A stretch of DNA of 64,000 nucleotides from Deltaproteobacteria bacterium (GTDB lineage: Bacteria; Myxococcota_A; Polyangia; Polyangiales; Ga0077539), in contig JADJAE010000165.1 in assembly GCA_016704445.1 (NCBI GenBank), forward strand, positions 105,896 to 169,895. Direction: 5' to 3'. Positions 37,401 to 46,013 of this stretch are shown in pieces; position 1 is the first letter of the stretch; each line of letters begins with the position of its first letter. A program made the position numbers and the translations under genes. The notes under the pieces are model-generated. The model made no database searches. It was not told the DNA's origin and saw nothing but the letters and a program-made list of their open reading frames with translations.

Positions 37401-39152
37401 GGGGCCATCGACAAGAAGGGCAAGCTCACCCTCGTCGGCCGCAGCAAGGACGTCGTGGTCGCCTCCAACGGGGAGAACATCTACCCCGACGACGTCGAGC
37501 GGGCGCTCGGCGAGGTGGCCCTGGTGAAGGAGCTCGTGGTGCTCGGCATCGCCGACCCGCGAGGCGGCGAGCGCCTGGCGCTGCTGGCCGTCCCCGACCT
37601 GGAGGGCGTCGAGCCCGACGAGCGGGTGGCCCGGCGCGACCGCGCGCTGCGCAACCTGAAGAACGCCGTGCGCGACCTGCCGCCGGCCTGGCAGCCCGCG
37701 GTGGTGCTCCCCTACGACGCGACGCTCCCGCGCACGGCGACGCGCAAGGTGAAGCGCAACGAGGTGCGCCCCATCGTGGAGCGCCTCGTGGCGGCGACGA
37801 CGCCCGCGCGCCCGGTGGCGGGCGCCGCGACGACGGACAACCCCGTGCGGAAGGCGATCGCGACCATCGCGCGCCGGCCGCTGGAGGACGTCACCGAGAA
37901 GACCCGGCTGCGGGGAGACCTCGGGTACGACTCACTGATGGCGATGGAGCTCGCCGTGGCCCTGGAGGCGATCCGGGGTCGGCAGGTTCCGCAGGAGCTG
38001 GTCACGCTGGAGACCGTCGGGGAGCTGGAGCGGGCGCTGGGGCTGGAGAGCGAGCAGGCCCGGCTGCACGACGAGCCGCGCGCGTCGGCCCCGACGGACG
38101 ATGACGACGAGTTCAGGCTCGACGTGCCGGAGCCCCTGAAGGACGCCGCGAAGTCGGCGCTCTCGGTGCTGCAGCGCGAGTTCTACGCGACGCTGATGAA
38201 GCCCAGGGTGACCGGGCGCGCGTACATCCCGCACAACCGCAACGCGCTGGTGGTGGCCAACCACACGAGCCACCTCGATATGGGCTTCGTGAAGTACGCC
38301 CTCGGGACCTACGGGAAGAACCTCGTGGCCCTCGCGGCGCGGGACTACTTCTTCGACACCCCCCTCAAGCGCGCGGTGATGGAGAACCTCACCAACGTGG
38401 CGAGCTTCGACCGCGACGCGGGCCTGCACGAGACCCTCAACGAGGTCGGCGCGCTGCTCCGGGCGGGCAAGACGGTGCTGATCTTCCCGGAGGGGACGCG
38501 CAGCCCCGACGGGCGGATCCAGAAGTTTCTCGGGGCCGTCGGGTTCCTGGCGCTGCACCACGAGGTGGACGTGCTGCCGGTGTGGCTCGGCGGAACCTAC
38601 GAGGCGATGCCCAAGAGCCGGATGGTTCCAACGAAGCGGGACATCACCGCGCGCATCGGGCCGTCGCTGGACTTCGAGCAGCTCCGCCGGCTCACCAAGG
38701 GGATGAAGCCCGTGGAGTCGGCGCGCACCGTGGCGCGGCTCGCGCAGCGGGCGGTGGAGGCCCTGCGCGACGGCGCGGTGCTCGACCTCTCGACGCTGGC
38801 CGACGCCAGGGAAGAGGCGCCCCGCAAGCACCCGCTGGTGACGCTCTTCGAGGAGCTCCCCAGGCGCTTCCTCCCGGGCCGGGTGGAGAACCCGGTGAGC
38901 TTCTACTTCACCCTCGGGGCCGAGCCCGAGGCCAAGTGGACCGTCCAGGTCGACGCGACGGAGTGCCGCGTGGTCATGGGCAAGTCCGAGGGCGGCACCG
39001 CGGACTGCGTGCTCAAGACCAGCCCGGAGCTGTTCACACGCATCGTGCGCGAGGGCTACGAGCCCGGGGTCGCGGAGTTCATGTCGGGGCAGGTGAAGTC
39101 CAACGACGTGAGCCTGCTCCAGACCTTCACGCGCGCCTTCCAACTGGGTTGA
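34494..39152 (+). CDS. multidomain lipid enzyme: acyl reductase, AMP-ligase, carrier domain, PlsC acyltransferase, SCP2
   Basis: 1,552 residues. The ATG shares one base with the previous stop, and GGAG lies about 10 nt upstream. Residues 15-540 are a fatty-acyl reductase/extended SDR (GGTGFLG at 23-29, Y279-x3-K283). Residues about 555-1070 are an AMP-dependent acyl ligase (YTSGTTGTPKG at about 711, YGLTEAAP, GWLRTGDLG, GRSKDVVVASNGENIYP). A carrier domain follows with its pantetheine Ser in GYDSLM (about 1147). Residues about 1235-1430 are a PlsC acyltransferase (NHTSHLD, FPEGTRS). The last 105 residues are an SCP2 sterol-carrier fold (ending EFMSGQVKSNDVSLLQ). The order resembles, from memory, the ether-lipid enzyme ElbD of myxobacteria. 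It could load, reduce and transfer a fatty chain. Domains are certain; the product is inferred. Confidence 0.88.
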
Positions 39153-39167
39153 AGCACTGAGGCAACG

Positions 39168-40166
39168 ATGAAGGCACTGGTCACCGGCGCGACGGGATTC
39201 CTTGGCAGCCACCTGGTCGACGCGCTGGTGGCGCGAGGCCATGAGGTGGTAGCGCTGGCGCGCACCCCGGCCCGGATGAAGCCCCGCGCGGGGGTCACCG
39301 CGGTCAAGGGTGACATCCTCGACGCCGACTCCCTCAAGGCGGCGATGGAGGGCTGCGAGGCGGTCTTCCACTGCGCGGGCGTGGTGTCGCGAGACCCGGG
39401 CGACGGCGAGCTGCTCTGGCGCACGCACGTGCTCGGCACCCGCAACGTAGCGCAGGCGGCGAAGGGCGCCGGGGCGAAGCGGATGATCCACGCGAGCACG
39501 AGCGGCACCGTGGCCATCAGCGAGGACGCCACGCAGGTCTCGCGCGAGGACGACCCGACGCCCTACGCGCTCATCGAGAAGTTCCCGTACTACCGCTCCA
39601 AGCTCTACGCCGAGCAGGAGGCGCTGAGGGCCAACGGCGAGGCGATGGCGGTGGTGAGCGTCAACCCGTCGCTGCTGCTGGGGCCGGGGGACGAGTTCGG
39701 CTCATCCACCGGGGACGTGAAGGACTTCCTCGACCGGAAGATCCCCGCGATCCCTTCGGGCGGCGTGGCCTTCGTCGACGCGCGCGACGCGGCCGAGGCG
39801 ATGGCCCTCGCCCAGGAGAAGGGAACCCCCGGGCGGAGGTACCTCATCAACGCCAGCAACTGCACCCTGCGGGCGTTCTTCGACCGGCTGGAGCGGGTGA
39901 GCGGGGTGAAGGCCCCGACGCTGCGACTGCCGCCCTCGAGGGCACTGGCGAAGTTCGGCGCGCAGCTCATGGAGGCCGGCGCGAAGTTCGCTGGGGTCAA
40001 GGCCCCGGTGGACGCCGCGAGCGTCGAGATGGCGCAGCTCTACTGGTACTGCGACAGCGCCCGGGCCACGCGAGAGCTCGGCTGGAGCCCGCGCGACCCG
40101 ATCTCCACCCTCGCGGACACGGTCGAAGACCTCCGCGGGCGAAACACCTTCAAGTCACTTCGCTGA
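39168..40166 (+). CDS. NAD(P)-dependent epimerase/dehydratase-like (extended SDR)
   Basis: 332 residues, 15 bp after the multidomain enzyme and thus its likely cotranscribed partner. The Rossmann motif TGATGFLGSHL is at the N-terminus, followed by VVALARTP, CEAVFHCAGVV, and the catalytic Tyr-Lys pair in YYRSKLYAEQ with STSGT as the upstream Ser/Thr. The C-terminal part (GRRYLINASNCTL, ELGWSPRDP) matches dihydroflavonol reductase/3-beta-HSD-like members such as OleD-type enzymes. It probably oxidises or reduces a hydroxyl on a lipid made by the operon. Its end overlaps the tail of the converging ferritin-like gene by 17 bp. Confidence 0.9.
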   Translation: MKALVTGATGFLGSHLVDALVARGHEVVALARTPARMKPRAGVTAVKGDILDADSLKAAMEGCEAVFHCAGVVSRDPGDGELLWRTHVLGTRNVAQAAKGAGAKRMIHASTSGTVAISEDATQVSREDDPTPYALIEKFPYYRSKLYAEQEALRANGEAMAVVSVNPSLLLGPGDEFGSSTGDVKDFLDRKIPAIPSGGVAFVDARDAAEAMALAQEKGTPGRRYLINASNCTLRAFFDRLERVSGVKAPTLRLPPSRALAKFGAQLMEAGAKFAGVKAPVDAASVEMAQLYWYCDSARATRELGWSPRDPISTLADTVEDLRGRNTFKSLR

Positions 40167-41461
40167 GCGAGCGCCCGGCCACCGACCGGCCGACGGGCTC
40201 CCCCAGCATCAGCGCCTTCGCGCATGGCGCGATCACCTCCGAGAGCGCCTCTCGCACCGCCGCCGCGTGCTCGTCCGCGCCGAGCCGACCCCACGCTCGC
40301 CAGGCGTTGGCGTCGACGCCCGCCTCCACGACCAGCGCGGCCGGAGCCCGGGAGAGCGCGTCGGCGAAGCAGCGCCCGGCCACGCCTCGCAGGCTCGGGT
40401 GCTCCTTGAGCGCCCAGGCCACGAAGCGCCACGCCAGGCCCGCGTGCCGCTCCTCGTCCGCCGCGATGCGGGTGAGCGCCGAGAGGGCCTCGGGCTCCGT
40501 CGCGCCCCGTAGCTGCGCCTGGGCCACGAGCGCGGCGATGGTCTCGCCCACGCAGCCCTCGACGATGGCGTCGCGCAGGGACTTCTCGGCGCAGATCCCA
40601 TCGAGCGCCCCGCTCACGTCGAGGGGCCCCGGGCCCCTCGGAGGAGCCGTCGAGCCGCGAGGCCAGCGCGAGGCACGACCGCGCGTGGGCGACCTCGTCG
40701 AGGGCCGCCTGCTGCGCCTCGGCCAGCAGCGAGGGAGGAGCCCCCATCGCCATGAGCTCGAGGGTGAAGCGGGCGAAGGAGGCCACCGAGGCGTGCTCCA
40801 TCCGGCCGTCGTCGCGCCAGCGCCTCGCGAGCGCCGCGCGGGTCGGCGCGTCGAGCCCCGCGACCTCGCCCTCCGAGGCCACCGACCACGCGGAGGCCTC
40901 GACCATCGTCGCCGCCCGGGCCTCGCCGCGGACCACCATCGGGCGACCGCAGCAGGCCATGTCGCACCAGAGGTAGCAGCACTCGTCGCCCTCGCGCTCG
41001 ACCGCGAAGGCGGGGTTGCAGCACCCGCTCTGGACATACCTGGGGGAGTAACAACCGTTCGGCTCGGAGGGCACGTCGAGCGGCGGAAGGCCCGCGTCGC
41101 CAGGGCCGGCGTCCTCGGGCGGGCGCAGACCCGGCGGGTTGCGGATGCGGTCCTCGACCTGCGCCCGGGTGAAGCACTGGCGCTTGGCCCGCGCCGTCGG
41201 ACACTGCGACGCCACGTCGACCGCCGACGCGTCGACGACATCGGAACGGTCCTCGGAGGGGATCACGTCGACGGGGGTGCCGGTGTCGATGGGAGTGACC
41301 CGATCGATGGGGGTGCCGGTGTCGACGGGCGTCCCCAGGTCGATGGCGGTGCCGGTGTCCGCGGAGGCGTCCGTCGCGGTCACGGAGTCGGCGCAGCCCA
41401 GCGGGAGCAGCGGCGCGAGCGTGGCGAGGAGCCCTAATCGGAAGCGGGTGGAGTTGCGCAT
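40150..41461 (-). CDS. ferritin-like, Cys-rich lipoprotein, one frameshift
   Basis: About 437 residues after repair. MRNSTRFRLGLLATLAPLLPLGC is a lipoprotein signal; a Met five codons upstream is an alternative start. Next come a TDTGT/VTPIDT-type linker and a Cys-rich middle with paired cysteines (GCCNPAF, GDECCYLWCDMACCG). Then come four-helix segments with ferritin-like metal ligands: GRMEHASVASFARFTLELM, ALDEVAHARSCLALA and AADEERHAGLAWRFV. One base too many in a GGCCCC run near 40630 breaks the frame; with three C it reads GPGALDVSGALDGICAEK and continues to the end. The Glu/His pairs suggest a di-iron or di-metal site in an exported protein. The function is unknown. Confidence 0.72.
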
Positions 41462-41510
41462 GATGCGCCGGAGCATGGCACCGCAGGTGCCGCTCAGAAA
41501 GGCAGAGAGA

Positions 41511-42236
41511 TCAGAGCGCGATGCGCTGGAGCGTGCCGGCGTTGTCGATGCCGAAGAGGTGGCCGCTCGCGGAGAAGAGGTGGCGGATGTCGCTGAGGTC
41601 GGCCCCGGTGAGCTCCTCGTAGGAGCCGTCTTCCAGCGTGGTGGCCCCGAGCGCGCCGTCTTCCTCGACCGCGTAGAAGACGCCCTGGTGGATCGTCGCC
41701 GCGAGCGTGTCGTCGTAGGCCCCTTCGGCGCCGAAGAGTTCCCACTCGCCGCTCTCGGCGTCGACCTTGTAGAGCGAGCCGTCGTTCTCGAGAATGTAGA
41801 CGTTGCCCTGCCAGAAGAAGAGCGCCGCGGTGTCGTAGCCCTCGCCGAGCTCCGTGGCGTCGCCGCCGTCGACCGGCATCGCGAAGAGGCCGCCATCTTC
41901 GTCGACGTAGTAGACCGTGCCGTCGGCCGCGTCGGCGGCGACCACGTCACCCCACGCGCCGTCCTCGCCGATCTGCTCCCACTCCCCCGAGGTCGGGTCG
42001 ATCTGATAGAGCGTGCCGCTCTCCTCGATGGCGTAGAGCAGGCCCTCGTCGGTGCCGTCTGCGAGCAGCAGCCGGGTGTTGTAGCCCTCGCCGAGAGCCT
42101 TGAAGGTGCCGTACTTCGCGCTCGTCGAGTAGAGAGTGCCGCCCTCCTCGTAGGTGAAGAGCTTGCGGCCGAGGCCCACGCCGGTGACCGTGTTCTTCCA
42201 CACGCCGACGTCGCTCTCCTGGATCTTGCTGACCAT
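41511..42236 (-). CDS. acidic repeat protein, propeller-like, function unknown
   Basis: 241 residues. The ATG at 42236 was chosen over one 15 bp upstream because GGAGG lies 7-10 nt before it. There is no signal peptide. The chain is very acidic and built from about six repeats of 35-45 residues with a strand-turn pattern: LFTYEEGGTLYSTSAKYGTF, LLYAIEESGTLYQIDP, VYYVDEDGGLFAMPVDGG, VYILENDGSLYKVDAESGEW, VFYAVEEDGALGATTL, HLFGIDNAGTLQRIAL. This fits a six-bladed propeller of the tachylectin/TECPR type. It is divergent from the radical SAM gene. It may be a cytosolic binding protein; a substrate role for the radical SAM enzyme is only a thought. Confidence 0.65.
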   Translation of the reverse strand: MVSKIQESDVGVWKNTVTGVGLGRKLFTYEEGGTLYSTSAKYGTFKALGEGYNTRLLLADGTDEGLLYAIEESGTLYQIDPTSGEWEQIGEDGAWGDVVAADAADGTVYYVDEDGGLFAMPVDGGDATELGEGYDTAALFFWQGNVYILENDGSLYKVDAESGEWELFGAEGAYDDTLAATIHQGVFYAVEEDGALGATTLEDGSYEELTGADLSDIRHLFSASGHLFGIDNAGTLQRIAL

Positions 42237-42373
42237 CTTCGACTCCTCCATTCGCGCCGGTGGAATCCATCTCCCTCGCGCGGGCGGCGCACCCTCGCAC
42301 AGACTCACCCGCCCGCGCCATCACCGCGTAGGCCAGCGCGCGGACTTTCCGCGGGGAGCAATCGGGGCGGTGC

Positions 42374-42379
42374 TAGCGT
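42374..42379 (+). promoter_or_regulatory. likely -10 element of the radical SAM gene (TAGCGT)
   Basis: TAGCGT (TANNNT) begins 16 nt before the ATG at 42390, so the mRNA leader would be only a few bases. A GGGAGG sits between it and the start but is too close to the ATG for normal use as a ribosome site. Same layout as at 6313, 50136, 57217 and 61002. Confidence 0.4.
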
Positions 42380-42389
42380 GCGGGAGGCC

Positions 42390-43412
42390 ATGAGCGAGCG
42401 CGCGGAGGACGACATCGAGCTCCCGGCCGCCCTCTCGGCGATGCGCCGCTTCGCCCTCGACGACGCCCTGCTGCTCTTCGACCGGCGCACCGGGCTCACC
42501 GCCCTCTGCGAGGGCCTGGAGACCCTCGGCCTCCGGATGCGCGCGCCTCGGGTGGTGCAGTTCGCGATCACCAACGCATGCAACCTGGCGTGCACCTTCT
42601 GCTCTCGCGACGCGACCGCCGCCAGCGGCTGGAGCGCCGACGAGGCCTTCGCGCTGCTCCGCGACCTCGACGAGAGGGGCACCCTGGAGGTCGCCTTCGG
42701 CGGCGGCGAACCCCTCGCCTTCAAGGGCTTCTCGGCCCTGGTGCGGAGGCTCTCCGAGGAGACCTCGCTGGCGGTGAGCCTCACCACCAACGGCGCGCTG
42801 CTCATCGACGCCATGGCCGAGGCCCTCGCTCCCTTCGTCGGGCAGATCAGGGTCTCGGTCTACGACGACGTCGACCACCGCCCGGCGCTCGCCCGCCTCG
42901 CCGCGCGTCGGGTGCGCTACGGCGTCAACTGGCTGGTCACTCCCGAGCGCCTCGCCTCGGTGGAGGCCTTCGTGCTCGACCTGGCGGGCCGCGGCTGCCG
43001 CGACGTGCTGCTGCTCTCCTACAACGGTCGCGACCCGGCGATGCACCTCTCGGGGGAGGAGTCCGACGCGCTCGCCGGGCGGGTGCGGGCGCTCTCCCGC
43101 GCCCTCGGAGGACGCGTGACCGTGAAGCTCGACGTGTGCTGGGGCGAGCGGATGGAGGCCGTTCCGCAGCTCTTCGAGGCCCGGGCGTGCCCGGCGGGGA
43201 GGGAGTTCGTCGTGGTGACCAGCGACCGTCGAGTGAGCCCTTGCAGCTTCCACCACCGCTCCTTCCCCTTCGCCGACGCCGACGAGCTGCTGCGCGTCTG
43301 GCGCGACCAGCGCGAGGCCCTCGCGACCCCTGCCGAGCAGCCCGGCTGCGCGCGCTCCCCGGACTTCGGACGCGGCGGCCTGCTCCGACCCCTCACCCTC
43401 CCTTCAAGGTGA
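42390..43412 (+). CDS. radical SAM protein
   Basis: 340 residues. The iron-sulfur motif C-x3-C-x2-C is in TNACNLACTFCSRDA, about residue 60, and the GGE motif follows in FGGGEPLAFKG. Further strands (SLTTNGALL, VSVYDDVD, YGVNWLVTPERL) complete the TIM barrel. The C-terminal part has Cys residues (RACPAGREFVVVTSDRRVSPCSF) like a reduced SPASM or twitch cluster. Enzymes of this type modify peptides or proteins, but no short precursor peptide is obvious nearby. It is followed after 6 bp by an L7/L12-CTD-like protein, so the two are surely coexpressed. A stretch of about 40 N-terminal residues before the motif could be a recognition helix. The substrate is unknown. Confidence 0.85.
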   Translation: MSERAEDDIELPAALSAMRRFALDDALLLFDRRTGLTALCEGLETLGLRMRAPRVVQFAITNACNLACTFCSRDATAASGWSADEAFALLRDLDERGTLEVAFGGGEPLAFKGFSALVRRLSEETSLAVSLTTNGALLIDAMAEALAPFVGQIRVSVYDDVDHRPALARLAARRVRYGVNWLVTPERLASVEAFVLDLAGRGCRDVLLLSYNGRDPAMHLSGEESDALAGRVRALSRALGGRVTVKLDVCWGERMEAVPQLFEARACPAGREFVVVTSDRRVSPCSFHHRSFPFADADELLRVWRDQREALATPAEQPGCARSPDFGRGGLLRPLTLPSR

Positions 43413-43418
43413 CCTGCG

Positions 43419-44372
43419 ATGCGCATCCGGCTCTTCCACGCCTTCGCGAGCAACAACAGCGGCAGCTACACCATCGTCGGGCGCTTCTCCGACGAGGCCA
43501 GCGCCGCGGAGGTCGCCCGGGTGCTCCAGCAGGCCAGCGACGTCCACGACGCGTGGCACTCCGTCAGCCCGTGGGACGACGCGGGCCCGGCTCCCCTCGA
43601 TGAGTTCGTGCGGGAGCAGGGGCTGCGCGAGGCGAGGCACGGTCGAGGCGACGACTGGCCCTGCCACGGGGAGAAGCCCTCGGTGGTCGCGCTCGGCCAT
43701 CAGGTGGTGGTCCACGCGCCGTACACCATCACCCTCCCGACGGTGTTCGGTGAGCTCTTCTATGCGAAGGGCGGTCGCGTCGAGGTGGAGATCGACCACG
43801 CGCACGAAGCCCTCGCGGTGGAGTTCGCCTGGTACCCGAAGGGCATGAGCTACGGCGACCCTCGCATCGAGCCCGCGCTGGAGGCCTTCGAGGCGCTGGT
43901 GCGCCCGGAGCTCGACGCCCTCGTCGCCCGCCCCGAGTACGACCAGCGCCCGCCGATCGCGCCCGCCTGGCACCAGGGCTTCTGGGGGCAGCGACACCTC
44001 TCGGTGGTCTTCGCCGACCTGGTCGCAGGAGTGAAGGCCGTACAGACCATCGCCGACGCGTGCGGGATGAACCTCACCCTGCGCCTCACGGAGTGCCCCC
44101 ACGAGGTCGAGGACCCCTTCGCGCTGCTGCGGCTGCCGAAGGCCTCGCACGGGCTCCACCGGGTCATCCTGTGGAGCGAAGGCCCCCACCGCGTGGCCGC
44201 GATGAGGGCCCTGCGCGAGGTGATGGCCTGCGGGCTCGACGAGGCCAAGGCGATGCTCGAAGGGCTGCCGAAGGAGGTGCTGGTGGACGTGAGCGAGCGC
44301 GAGGCCGAGCGCGCGGCGACGGTGCTCAGCGGCGCGGGCTGCGACGCCGAGGTGGTCGCCCCTAGACGTTAG
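43419..44372 (+). CDS. unknown protein with C-terminal ribosomal L7/L12-like domain, partner of radical SAM enzyme
   Basis: 317 residues, starting 6 bp after the radical SAM stop. The first 240 residues (MRIRLFHAFASNNSGSYTIV, then SAAEVARVLQQA, GDDWPCHGEKPSVV, PAWHQGFWGQRHLSVVF) match nothing I recognise. The last 65 residues resemble the C-terminal domain of ribosomal protein L7/L12: RVAAMRALREVMACGLDEAKAMLEGLPKEVL is the pattern V..IRx..GLxEAK.LVE..P split over helix 1, and EAERAATVLSGAGCDAEV is the EEAE..KxxLEEAGAxVEV end. In ribosomes this domain recruits GTPase factors; stand-alone copies are known but unexplained. Its stop region overlaps the converging allA by 11 bp. Role unknown. Confidence 0.7.
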   Translation: MRIRLFHAFASNNSGSYTIVGRFSDEASAAEVARVLQQASDVHDAWHSVSPWDDAGPAPLDEFVREQGLREARHGRGDDWPCHGEKPSVVALGHQVVVHAPYTITLPTVFGELFYAKGGRVEVEIDHAHEALAVEFAWYPKGMSYGDPRIEPALEAFEALVRPELDALVARPEYDQRPPIAPAWHQGFWGQRHLSVVFADLVAGVKAVQTIADACGMNLTLRLTECPHEVEDPFALLRLPKASHGLHRVILWSEGPHRVAAMRALREVMACGLDEAKAMLEGLPKEVLVDVSEREAERAATVLSGAGCDAEVVAPRR

Positions 44373-44874
44373 CGACGGTGAGCGCGCCCGGAGGCAGCGG
44401 CGCCACCACGCAGTCCCCGTCGGTGCCGTCCTCCCAGACGAGGCAGGTGAAGTCGATGGGCGCATCCAGGGCGATCATCGGGTGGTGCCACACGCCGGGG
44501 CGGTAGCTCACGCCCTGCGTCGCGCTCGCGAGGAAGGCCATCGCGGTGGAGAGGTCGGGCGAGTCGCCGCCCAGCGCCACCAGCACCAGGTAGCGGCGCG
44601 CGTTCATCGGGATGAACACCTGCGTCGAGAGCGGGTGCTTCTCCAGGAGGGCGACCTCCATGGGCCACACGGTCTTCGGCGAGCAGCGGAAGCTGCACAC
44701 GTTGAGCGAGGCCCCGGGGCGCAGCGAGGCGAGCTCCGCGAGCTGGTCGCGGCGCGAGGCGGTGCCCTGGTTGGCGGGCTTCGCGGGGACGTCGGAGCGG
44801 TCGGCGGAGAGCACGTCCCCGAAGGGCGCGTAGGCCTCCGCGGTGAGGGCCTCGGGGGTGAGCGCCCTCACCAT
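44362..44874 (-). CDS. allA: ureidoglycolate lyase
   Basis: 170 residues, the usual length of AllA. The family text is plain: YAPFGDVLSA, SLNVCSFRCSP, EVALLEKHPLSTQVFIPMN, YLVLVALGG and GVSYRPGVWHHPMIALD, the cupin-like metal-free core with its conserved His. It splits ureidoglycolate to glyoxylate and urea, the last step of the urate route encoded just upstream. The ATG shares a base with the uraH stop (TGATG), so translation is coupled. It is the final gene of the operon. Identification is confident. Confidence 0.92.
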   Translation of the reverse strand: MVRALTPEALTAEAYAPFGDVLSADRSDVPAKPANQGTASRRDQLAELASLRPGASLNVCSFRCSPKTVWPMEVALLEKHPLSTQVFIPMNARRYLVLVALGGDSPDLSTAMAFLASATQGVSYRPGVWHHPMIALDAPIDFTCLVWEDGTDGDCVVAPLPPGALTVANV

Positions 44875-45212
44875 CAGCTCCCGCGGTAGGTGCTGTAGCC
44901 GAAGGGGCTCAGCAGCAGCGGGACGTGGTGGTGCTGCCCCGCGTCGCGCACATGGAAGACGATCACGGCCTCGGGGAAGAAGCCCTCCACGCCGAGCGAG
45001 CTGAAGTAGAGGTCGGTGTCGAAGGTGAGCCGATAGACGCCGACCACGAGGCGCATCGCAGCGGGGACGAGCGTGCGAAGGCGCCCGTCGTCGTCGGTCA
45101 CGCCGGAGCCCACGGGGGCCCAGGCGCCGTCGTCCACGCGGTGCTCGAGGGTGATCGGGACGCCCGCCGCGGGACGGCCTCGCGCGGTGTCGAGGACGTG
45201 GGTGGTGATGCT
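44874..45212 (-). CDS. uraH: 5-hydroxyisourate hydrolase (transthyretin-like), N-terminus unclear
   Basis: About 113 residues can be read. SITTHVLDTARGRPAAGVPI is the first strand of the family with the catalytic His, LVVGVYRLTFDTDLYF is the middle strand, and the end is the diagnostic YRGS tetrapeptide. It hydrolyses 5-hydroxyisourate, the product of urate oxidation, to OHCU. Homology starts at the Ser codon at 45212, but no start codon is found: the DNA upstream turns at once into aberrant G/C-only sequence. The real first codons, probably one to three, are lost or corrupted there. The stop overlaps the allA start by one base. Confidence 0.88.
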   Translation of the reverse strand, partial: SITTHVLDTARGRPAAGVPITLEHRVDDGAWAPVGSGVTDDDGRLRTLVPAAMRLVVGVYRLTFDTDLYFSSLGVEGFFPEAVIVFHVRDAGQHHHVPLLLSPFGYSTYRGS

Positions 45213-45224
45213 GCAGCAGGCGAG

Positions 45225-46010
45225 GGGGGGCAGAGGCGACGGAGCGGGGGGGGGCGCCCCCGGACCCCAAAGGGGCCGGCGGGGGGGGGGGCGCCGGGGG
45301 GGCGCGGAGGCGGGGCGGCGAGGCCGCCCGCGGCGCAGGGCGCGGGGGGCGGGGGGGGGCCGCCAGCGGGGCGGCCCGGGCGGCCGCAAGCCGCCGACGC
45401 GCGCGGGCGGGGGCGCGGGGGCGCGCCGGGGCCGCTGGCGGGCCCGCGCCAAGGCGGAGGCGGGGCGCGGGGGGCGCCGCGGGGCGCGCGGGGGCCGCGG
45501 CCGCGGGCACCGGGCGGGGCGGGGGGGGCGGCGGGCGGCCGCGGGGGGGGGGCCGCGCCCCGACGAGCGCCGCGGCCGCGGCGCCCGGCCCGCGGCGCGC
45601 GGGGCCCGGCGCGCGGCCACAGCCGCGCGGGCGCGCGGCCGGCGGAAGAAGGGCACACAGAAAACGGCGGGGGCGGCCCGGCGCGCGGCCAGGGCCGAGG
45701 CACGCGGGCGAGGGGGGCGGGGCGGGGCGGCGGGGGGCGGCCGCGAAGGCGGCGCGCCCGACGGCGGGGGGGCCGCGGGGGGGCCGGCAAGGGCCCCCGG
45801 GGGCGCGGCCGGCCGCCGCGCCCGCAGCGCCCGCGCGGGGCGCGAGCGGGCCGCGCGGCGCGGGCGGCGGCGCCGCGCGGGCCGACAACGCGGGCGACGC
45901 CGCCGCGCCGGGCGGGGGCGACGCCGGGAAGCCCGGGCGGGGGAGGGCCGCCGGGCGCGCGAGCGCCGGGCGGGCGCGGGCCGCGCAGGGGGGGCCCCGC
46001 TAGGAGGGGG
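45225..46010. other. about 780 bp of aberrant, almost pure G/C sequence
   Basis: This stretch is made nearly only of G and C, with few A and hardly any T, long G runs, and runs like GCGCGGGC without codon structure. All six frames are open or give only Ala, Arg, Gly and Pro. It sits between uraH and the allantoicase-uraD gene, which are otherwise tightly spaced in their operon. The change of composition is abrupt at both ends. I read it as a failed base-calling or consensus stretch, or filler over a gap, rather than a natural element. The true length of the gap is unknown; a gene could be hidden here. Confidence 0.7.
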
Positions 46011-46013
46011 CAT

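Noticed and set aside
39168..40166. Olefin (oleABCD) hydrocarbon pathway
   Set aside because: The SDR resembles OleD and the ligase could recall OleC, but no thiolase-like OleA or alpha/beta-hydrolase OleB is near and the ligase is fused to other domains.
45225..46010. A gene for an Ala/Arg/Pro-rich protein in the G/C block
   Set aside because: All six frames are equally open with no codon bias or start; composition, not coding, makes them open.
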